From Scedosporium boydii (lineage: Eukaryota > Ascomycota > Sordariomycetes > Microascales > Microascaceae), in contig NJFT01000256.1 of assembly GCA_002221725.1 (NCBI GenBank), positions 1 through 54,747 on the forward strand: a stretch of 54,747 nt of DNA, written 5' to 3'. Shown here piece after piece: positions 46,837 to 54,747 of this stretch. The position numbers were made by a program, and so were the translations under genes. The notes under the pieces were generated by a model that saw only the letters and a program-made list of their open reading frames with translations, was not told the origin of the DNA and searched no databases. Positions within the stretch are counted from its first letter, which is position 1. Every line of letters starts with the position of its first letter.

Positions 46837-48367
46837 TTACAGCGATCTCTTCTTAGCCTTCTTGCTCTTACAGTCAACCTTGAAAGGCGGGTCGGCATTC
46901 TTGATCAACATCTCAAAGTACTCCTGGAACCACTCCCCCGCCTCCGGAGCAGGAACATAGCTCGAATTGGACGAGCAATTGACATCATACCTCACAGCCT
47001 CCTCATCCGAAGTCCCATCCGACTCGCCACCGGGCTTCACCCAGACGAAAGCATCGAGCAACTCGCTCCCCGTATCCGCCGAGGGGCGGATGCCGAAGCC
47101 GGTGTCCTTTACGTTGCACCAGGCCGACCAGCTCTCGCGGCCGGCGGGTTGGGCGCCGGAGCGGCCCGTGTCGACGATGAAGTGGGTGGGGAACTCGTTT
47201 TCTTCGAGGTAGGGGACGAGGGATTCGTGGAATTTGCTTTCGTCGGAGTTGGGGTTTTCGGTTGCGTATGCGGGTGGTTCAGTGGCGTTGTACTGGGGAC
47301 GATTTTCGTGTTAGCAAAACTGCTTCCTTTGGTTCTTTTCTCTTCGCGTACGCGAGGCTACTAAGCTGGGGTTCTAGAACACCGTAGGGTGTTTTCCATG
47401 GGACGGAAAAAGTCCAGTGTTTTGGAGGAGAGGGCGAGTGGGATATACGTACAGCATTGAAGTTGGAGACGTTGGTTACAAGACCGCGAACAGCATTAGG
47501 CTTCCCGGCCTCCTTGTATACAGCACCGAAGACTTGGGCCGTGGTGTTGAGGTTGCCCGGCCAGCCGAGCCAGCCGGCGTGGCCAGCGTCGAGATAAAGA
47601 GCAACGTTGTCGTGGTTCAAGGTTTCGAGGGCATAGACGGTGCTCTGGTGGTAGGCATCGGCCGCATTTGCACATTTCTCTACTCCATCCAGATTTGTGA
47701 CCAGGTTGGCAAGGCCATCAGGTTCTGTCCGACGTGTTAGACATGATTTTTTTTTTAATCAGGCCGGAAAAAAGAAAGGGGGAAAGCTAACCATAGACGA
47801 AAATGATGCGGACATCATCATACTCCTTGACAAGCTCCGCAACGGGATCGATGTATTCGGCGCGATACCTCTCAAGGCCGTCCCCGTCGAGGTGGAGCTC
47901 TCCATCAGAAGCCTTGGCGGAACAATCTCTATCGGGGAAGTTGTACAGGACGAAGAGGCCGGCGTAGGGCGGGTCGGCTCCGGCGTTGTTAGCTTCGCGG
48001 ATCTCAGCGAGGGTGGAGCTCATGAGATCGATCTTGGCGATTTTGTCGCTAATGTGGGATTGGCGTTAGTGTAGGCCTTTCGGCGCCGAGTATTCCGCCG
48101 CGAGTAGAGGAGCTTATAGATTGTAACTTACAGCCATTGGAATGAGGGCGTCTCGGCGACCAGCTTGGCCTTTTCAGCGAGGGAGCCGGACATCTGGGGA
48201 ATGGCAAGCTCGTAGATCTCGTCCCTGTAGAACGGGTTCACGTACATGGCCACGCCGTCGAAGGGGTTGTCATCGTAGGCGGCGGCCCTTTTGGTCTTGG
48301 TGGGGCTTGAGAGGGCAGAGGTGCCCAGGGCCGCGAGGACGACGAGGATGTTCTTGAGAGACATCAT
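46837..48367 (-). CDS. secreted glycoside hydrolase family 6 cellobiohydrolase without cellulose-binding module
   Basis: Cleaves cellobiose from the non-reducing end of cellulose (GH6 family), secreted. Exons (-): 48367-48132, 48048-47792, 47724-47453, 47292-46837; introns 83, 67 and 160 bp; 406 aa. Signal peptide MMSLKNILVVLAALGTSALS, then a KR site at 26-27 that Kex2 could cut. The catalytic domain starts near residue 35 (NPFDG), with no CBM1 or Ser/Thr linker. Residues matching Trichoderma Cel6A: D120 (PDRDC) for D175, D167 (EPDG) for the acid D221, and D347 (GGESD) for D401. The two Cel6A disulfides are preserved as C121/C182 and C314/C361. YLDAGHAGWLGWPGN, GFGIRPSADTG and FVWVKPGGE are diagnostic. 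The C-terminus extends into a basic tail (KSKKAKKRSL). Two consecutive ATGs start the frame; I took the first. Confidence 0.92.
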
Positions 48368-48472
48368 AAAAGTAGGCGCAGCCAGACGAGGACGTGAGGT
48401 CTTGACTTGTGTGAACTTCACGAGATGGAAACAGTGCTCGACGGACACCAGCAATCACCAGGATGGCTTTTC

Positions 48473-48480
48473 TATTTATC
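48473..48480 (-). promoter_or_regulatory. TATA-like element upstream of the GH6 gene
   Basis: Minus-strand GATAAATA about 105-115 bp upstream of the start codon, a normal distance for cellulase promoters. Weak match; no carbon-catabolite or XlnR/Xyr1 sites were confirmed. Confidence 0.3.
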
Positions 48481-49580
48481 TACTTTTTTGTCCTTTTATT
48501 ATCTTCTTTTCCCGCTTCATGGGATTTGGCTCAGACATCTTTCGCAACGGAAAGAATAATCATCTCTTCCGGAGAGGAAGAGAAATTTGGTACGGACCAA
48601 CTAACTTGGAGAATGGTTTAAATGAAGCCAAGCAATAACAGAAGGCTTGGCTGTGGTCTCCAAATTCTTCTTGATTTTAAGCCATATTATAGAAGGAACG
48701 ATGAAGATGTACGCTTTTTCCTTGCAGACGGCCGTCAGGAAGGAGGAAAGTATTCGAAGAATACATGATTGAGAATTAGCTGGACTCGGCGTCTATATCT
48801 CTGAGCTCATGTGAAGGAATTCAGGAGCCATCGTTATCTATTTGACGATCTTGACCTCCTAGATTGTCACGTCAAGAGCGCGTGCCACGCTCTCTACCCA
48901 GGAACAGGAATGTGGTTTGGAGGAATGATGCATTTTCTTGGCTGATTGGACACCGGCGGGAAGGGCACGGAAGAATGAGCTCCGGAATACCGGGAGAAGG
49001 CATCCGCTCCGGGTCCAAATTGGGGGCAACTTTTTGTGGGGAAATGTGGAGAAATTCAGTTCTGTTCCGGCCGGCTTACAGTGGGTGCACGAAGCGGATG
49101 CCATGTCTTGGTATGTAGGACTGGCCAAGACCCGTGATATCACGACATCGAGGCACGGCATGAAGAGAGTAATAAGACAATAAGACAATGAGCGGAGGGC
49201 GGCCCATTTGCTGCCACGGAAGATAAAAAGGGCGCCTAGATCCCACCCAGTTGAAAGGTTTGCACCGGATCGATGCCTTTCCTATCAAGTTTACAAGGGA
49301 GGAGAGCGGATCCGCTTTGCCATACGAAGTAATTGTGGACGTTAATAATTATGAGCTGGAGAGTGTTCATCAAAGTTTTTGGTCCCCGCCCTCACGTGAT
49401 CGAAGATACGCCAAAGCTCCACCATTGCTGGAAGAATCGGGCACCACTTCCATCGACCTTCCTATTCTGTAACTGCTGTGGAGAAGGCCCCAATCTCCGT
49501 CCTCACTTTGACTAAGATGATATCAATGCTCACATAGCATTCACAAATATGCAATGCGTGACGTTGAGGAGAGGAAAAAG

Positions 49581-49616
49581 AGAAAAAAAAAAAAAAAAAA
49601 AAAAAGAAAAAAAAAA
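49581..49616 (+). repeat. A-rich homopolymer tract
   Basis: An uninterrupted run of about 23 A followed after one G by about 10 A. Similar but shorter A runs occur at 28388-28403 and 35712-35746. Confidence 0.85.
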
Positions 49617-51396
49617 CTTTTTCCTTTTTGTGACACCTAGCGTCATTGAGTCTCGGGGCTTCTCTGGCTGGCTGCCTCGGCATTCTCTTAGGACGTACTT
49701 TTATCTTCCAAGCTGATGTTCTAGCTTGCGCCTTCGGTCAATCTTGGTGGCGAGGTTCTCACTCTCACCCGGCTCAGAGGCGATTGTTCGGAGATAGGAA
49801 GAAATAAAACTCTGCGCCGCAAAAAAAGGAGAGAAAAAGGGATATGGGCCGAAGTGGGCTTCCGGGACGATTGAGGCACACTATCCGCCACGCTATTTTG
49901 GTTCCTTGGGATTGGGTGCGAGGCCTTGTCAGATGCAGCGCGACGGCCTGAACCGTGGCGCGATCAGGCTCTCTTTGCCAGCTGGCTAGCAACTAGCAAC
50001 TCTGGATACTTGACATTTCAGGACATATCCGCACCATGCTGGTGGCACACCCGCCAGGATCGGAAGTGGGAGGCAGGTTCAGGGCATGGGCGCTTACGAA
50101 AGAAGTGGCGCCTGCACCCACGCTGAAGAAGGAAGCCGCATTCCCCTATCGGTTGTCCATTGCGAGATCCCTTCGATACAGGTCAGTCGCTTGCTGCAAT
50201 TGTAGCTTGCTGGGTTGCTTGGCTTACTGAGTGACGGCTAAAATAGCGGCGCTGGGCCTGGAATATATGGTCTGATTAAACGTACCAACCATTGCTGGAA
50301 CTTTTGACGGGATCTTTTTCAAGCTATCAGATGTTTAACACTACTTCGCGCGCTAGGAGCTTGTGCATACGTCAAAATCCATCGGGGCAATTGATCGATT
50401 CTGCTTAGTTTCTCTGCTAATATTAGCAAAAACTAAACTCTTCTCATCATCTACCAAGTTAAGATTAGAACCCGACCTTAAAGTAAAGTAGGGCTAGGAG
50501 ACTTCTGGTTTGTCTGGTTTGTCAGGGGTACGATGCAGTGTCCGTTTCGGTCGTCATTGTGGCATTGTTCCCACCAAGAGCCCCTCAATCCTGAGGCGTA
50601 TGGGGCCCTCGAATACTCAAAAGTCCCCCGAAACGGACGAACTTTTGGGTTTTATCTTGCAGAGCGGGGGTTCGACATCGAGATCCCTCCTCCCCCCCCC
50701 CCAAAGCTCCAACACGCCAATTGAACCAGGACAGCTGGGCGGACCTAATCCCGTGCGGAACCGATGCCAGCCATCGCCGACCAGATCAAAGGACTTGTTT
50801 CGGCGCCAGGCTCTCGCTCGCTCGACACACCACACGCACTGCTAGCTTCGCTAACCTCGTCCACTACACCTTGTAAACCCGCATATCTTGTATTAGCAAG
50901 GGTTCTTTTGTTTCCAATATTTCTCTTGCCAAGACATTGGTCGTGCAAAAGGCAATTGACCCTTGGCGGGTGCTTGAAGCTAGCTCCCTCGATGCTGCGG
51001 CACATGCTATGCTCGCGTCAGGGTCCTTCTTTGAAGCTATGACGTCGCGGTTGTCCATGTTACCCTCCGAGACGGAGTGACTCGAGTATCACAAGGCTGC
51101 AAATAATATGGGAACAGCCGTCCGTAGGCCGCGATGCAAGCTCGTTACCGAAACCACGATACCGGCTTCTGAAGAAGAACGATCGTCTCTGTGTTTGAAG
51201 GCTAGGATGTGCATTTGAGTTGAGTCAATGGCACGAAGAACCTCTGTAGAAACGGCTTCGGAACACACCTATCCGGTCAATACGACTGCAACCTGCCCTT
51301 GAAACCTCATCTTGCTAGTAGTGGGTCACGTTAAAAAAGAACCATCAATTGATATCATATCGTATTCAAATCTTCATCCCATCTCCTGCGCTGCCG

Positions 51397-51714
51397 TCAG
51401 CGCATAGTGTACACCCATCCACTCCCCACAGAGCATGTGTATGTGGCACACATTTTTTTTCCCTTTCGATTCTTCTCCCACTCGATGTGGGCACCCAATT
51501 CTTCTAGTAGATCCTTTGTTTGGCTTCCTGGGACCAAAATTTCCGGGATAGACAGATAATTCCGCGCCAGGAAAGGTACGTAATGGGATGGTTCCAAAAG
51601 ATCCAAAGCCACCCCGTTGTGTAAAATGGTGGGGCCTTTCATGATGGCTTCAGCCGATTCCACCCTTAGCTCTAAGATGGAAAAAAAATTTACAAGACAA
51701 CTCCCGTAGAGCAT
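51397..51714 (-). CDS. unrecognised 105-codon ORF, possible last exon of an orphan gene
   Basis: ATG at 51714 to TGA at 51397. The product has helical, ordinary composition (for example ILHNGVALDLLEPSHYVPF and DLLEELGAHIEWEK) and reads like real protein more than other frames nearby. A poly-T tract followed by CATCTTAG near 51677 could be a splice acceptor, so it may be a terminal exon rather than a whole gene. I could not find upstream exons and do not recognise the family. Confidence 0.2.
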   Translation of the reverse strand: MLYGSCLVNFFSILELRVESAEAIMKGPTILHNGVALDLLEPSHYVPFLARNYLSIPEILVPGSQTKDLLEELGAHIEWEKNRKGKKMCATYTCSVGSGWVYTMR

Positions 51715-54309
51715 ATATCGGCAATGTCTCTCGGCAGGATGGATCTTCCTTAACTGGACCTTGGGAGAATTCCTCAGATTCTAGAAAGCCCGTCACATCT
51801 TGCTGCCGCGGTTGCCGAGGGGCGACATTTTCACTTACAGCCGTGGCTGCAATTAGCCTCGAGACCTCGAACTAGGGTAATTGAGTTTTGACGTCGGATC
51901 GATCGCGGAAACGGGAAGGTCGAGAGAATCCCGACGTAATTAAGCTTGCATTTTGGGCCAGGCCTATCCTCACTCTTTCCGTTTTTACTCGACGCTATTA
52001 CCTATTACACCACACTACACTCTGGTCGCCGAGCCTTCCCAAAAGGGGTAACGAAAAACATCCGCAAGAGAAACGGTTTGATCCAAAACAGTCCGATCAA
52101 CTATGTATTATGGCAATGGAACAGTCAGGATTACGAGAGCAGTGCCTGTTGTCATGGCGAAAAAAGGTAGGTGGGATCCGTCTGCGCGAGGATTGGAGCG
52201 TTGCATCCAACCTCCCTCGGTGCTTTTTGTTTCCTTCTTGCTATCAGATTCGGCAGGGAGGAAGGAGGAATGGATAACAACTTGACATTGCGATGAGGAA
52301 ACCGCAAAGCACCCAGCGTTTGTTAGCCACTGGTCTTCCCTTCCCAGTCCAGGACAGGAAAATGTAACCAAAGGCGGCGACAGTACCGGGACTAGCGTGG
52401 CACGTTCGAAGTGTGGTGGTATCAGCGAGGTGACACTTGGTGGGGGGCTAACAAAAATCCCCAGCTTTCGGGATCGGCAGGTTGGACGTCCGCTGCTGGC
52501 TTCTGCCCGAAGTAGTGGGCCAATCACAAGAGTCAGGATCCCAATTAAAGGAAGGTGGTGGCATGTGGGTTTTTGCCGTCAAGGGTCGGTCGTCACTTCC
52601 TCGTACACGATGGACCGGTCTGGGGCTCGTACGGGAGGAAGTTGGTCCCGGCAGTACGCAGTAACTACATGCAATTACATGGACATGGCCCTCTTTGAAA
52701 GAAAGCCTGACCCATCGCTATCTACGAAGTATTAACGTCTCGATGGATGGCAAGCGGCACCCGGCACCCAGGGTTGGAGCACGACGTCGGCTCTGATAAT
52801 GAGACAATGCGAACTTTCCCAATAGCAAGAAGCAGGAGCAACACGAAGTACGAAATATGATGCGACTACCTCACAAATGAGGTGCCCCCCGATGCAATTT
52901 ACATTGTGATATGAGTGCGTGGGTACTCGGTACACTGCTCGCAATTAACATCCTCGCATGCTACTGTATTTTGTATGGATGATGTAAGTGTTCCATGTAC
53001 ATCAGCTCAATGCTGCAGGATTGAGGTACAGGGTACAATTGTACAATTGATAGGTGCGAAAGGTGGTTTGATCTGGAGAATTCCTCGGCACTACTTTTAC
53101 TCTTACTCTTGCTCTTACTCTCTCTCGCCCACGCTTGGCTTGAGGCACGCGAGAACGGAAATGTTTCTGCTCTCACGTCTTGTGATCGACAGTTCTGCTC
53201 CGGCAAGGTTCCGCTATCCATCACTTCAGAGAAGCGTGTGTGTTATGGGGCAAAGCGTTGCCAACACGTCTGCCAAGCTTATTTGACGGATCCTCACCTC
53301 GTACTATCCCCAGATTTCTTGACATCACGATATCAAGAAACCCCCCTTCCTCCAATCGAAACACCCACCAACCATCTGGTGTTTTGCCTTTTCCGGGCAG
53401 ACGATGGGGCGCTATAGCTGACCCATGCTCGCGGGGACGATCAAGCTGCCTTCCAATTTAGGCATGTTGACTCCGGGGGGGCAGACAGCTTACAACATTC
53501 GTTATCGTATCAAGCAAAGTGTGCATGTGCACTGCACTGCGCAGGACTCTAGCCGCCGGGTGCTTGGAGCTGTCAGAGCAATGAGGAACGAGCCCGCATT
53601 TGTTCTTCACTTCCTACCTGGTTCTGTTTTGTGACTTGTCGCCAGTGCGTCCTCACGACCTTGGACGTGGTCGTATTACCAGCTTCCGCATATGCTGCCA
53701 ATTCCATGCGCACGTCGATACGACGATTACATCCAACATCGCTACTTGTGCGACTTGTACAAAATGCATTGCAAACATCTAAAAATGGATTGCTCGAGGA
53801 CACACACCCACCACCGAATCTGGGAGTTTGGTCCACATCCTTGGGACCTTTTGGAAATAGCATAGACCTTCTAGCGTCCCCTTGTTACTCTGAGGAAACC
53901 AACAATGACCCTTAGTCGCTGTGGGAAAGTTTCCCGCCATCGAACAGGCCTCTCCACACAGAGGAGACCCTTTTTTTCCCCAGTTCTGGTCCATCTGGTC
54001 CATCGGGCCATGTTCACCCTCACGGCTGCTCTTCTGGGCATTGGCGTCCGGTACCCCCTCTTCCTTCGTGCTTTAGTCGACGCCATTACACATGTTTTAT
54101 TATGGTCATGGGATGTGGCATGAGCAGTTCCACGGCCGTGGGATAAGCCTTTAGGCCTCAACAAGCTACTAATTAGAATCGCGGTCGTCGCGATTTAGCG
54201 CCAAACCCTCCTTCCTGCCCCGGCTCCGCCGTGTCATCACCACCCGCTAGCGGTGGTCGCCGGCTCCGTATACACTAGTGGTGTAGTTGGGCACTTGGCG
54301 TGCTAGACC

Positions 54310-54339
54310 GAACCCCCGCGAGGAGGGCCTCCTCGGTTC
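54310..54339. repeat. GC-rich inverted repeat
   Basis: Perfect 17-bp palindromic core at 54319-54335 (arms CGAGGAGG / CCTCCTCG around one G), flanked by an outer gaacc / ggttc pair. It could form a stable hairpin. The surroundings have a faint tRNA-like look but no valid A or B box. Confidence 0.6.
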
Positions 54340-54747
54340 CCCAACACAACACGAATCAGGATAATGTACCGATCCCGAAAGTGCAGGAGCCCGCATGGTA
54401 CTTCACGCAATCGTCTTGTTTTCCTTTTGTGCCTGGCCCTCTTATCAAAATTATCGGCAAGGTCGCACGCGATATCGTATTACTAGAACCCCCCCATATC
54501 GTCATTGCATGTCATGTCGTACTTCCCGCTTTAGCTCCATTGGCCGGTTATATAGTTTGACTTGATTCCCATTCTTCTCCTTCACAGACACACCCCAACA
54601 CCCCAGGGATCAGTACGACTTTGCGTCCTCCACCTACTCCATATACCCCACAGGACCAGGAGACTGGGAAGAATCTTTGTTCCCCTCGTGCTTCATATAT
54701 TAATTCCCCCTCCCCCCCTCCTCCACTTCCCCCAAACTCTCTCATCT

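Larger units (their letters stand above)
48368..54747. other. 6.4-kb region upstream of GH6 without a supported gene
   Basis: GH6 promoter followed by sequence with no recognisable domain or exon chain up to the window edge. It contains TACGAAGTA at 49323 and 52723, an A-rich tract at 49581-49616, a run of C at about 50691-50702 and a GC-rich hairpin near 54310-54339. A 105-codon minus-strand ORF is listed separately. The last 200 bp are pyrimidine-rich on the plus strand, as before a fungal gene start, so a gene may begin just beyond the edge. Confidence 0.45.

Noticed and set aside
54255..54345. tRNA-like stretch
   Set aside because: TAGTGGTGTAG-like wording suggested an A box, but no GGTTCRANTCC B box, no acceptor pairing and no cloverleaf could be built. 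No tRNA or rRNA gene was found in the window.
1..54747. secondary-metabolite cluster, CRISPR array or prophage
   Set aside because: No polyketide or peptide synthetase, no spaced repeats and no phage genes; the sequence is fungal with spliceosomal introns.

Overview
The window is nuclear DNA of a filamentous ascomycete (Pezizomycotina). The evidence is many short GT-AG introns (mostly 57-99 bp, some with CTAAC-like branch sites), a fungal C2H2 + Zn2Cys6 regulator, a DUF8035 protein, a GH6 cellobiohydrolase and an ATR kinase of the UVSB/MUS-9/Mec1 type. I cannot name the genus. All exon boundaries were worked out by eye from splice signals, frame continuity and remembered family consensus; no alignment was run.

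Layout: (1) 1-505 (+), 3' end of a P/G/Q/Y-rich protein. (2) 1349-4361 (-), four-exon transcription factor with two C2H2 fingers, one Zn2Cys6 cluster and a fungal_trans domain. (3) 4362-19620, about 15 kb with no gene I can support, but many simple repeats and copies of a short motif. (4) 19621-22763 (-), phosphoinositide-specific phospholipase C with a 689-bp intron. (5) 24055-26211 (-), Mediator subunit 17. (6) 26212-30222, large divergent intergenic region with one doubtful P/S-rich reading frame. (7) 30223-32045 (+), RS-rich DUF8035 protein. (8) 32970-33574 (-), small secreted cysteine-rich protein. (9) 36128-37594 (-), PARP-type zinc-finger protein with a long Lys/Glu tail. (10) 38337-46531 (+), 11-exon ATR/Mec1/UvsB kinase, head to head with (9). 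(11) 46837-48367 (-), secreted GH6 cellulase. (12) 48368-54747, no supported gene.

Most genes are unrelated housekeeping or signalling loci: transcription (MED17, the zinc-finger factor), lipid/calcium signalling (PLC), DNA-damage response (ATR and perhaps the PARP-finger protein) and secretion (GH6, cysteine-rich protein). The only functionally suggestive arrangement is the divergent PARP-finger/ATR pair sharing 742 bp.

The strongest unexplained signal is a near-palindromic 9-mer, TACGAAGTA. I count 17 exact copies on either strand (about 0.4 expected for a random 9-mer), plus four of the sister form TACGGAGTA. All lie outside coding exons.
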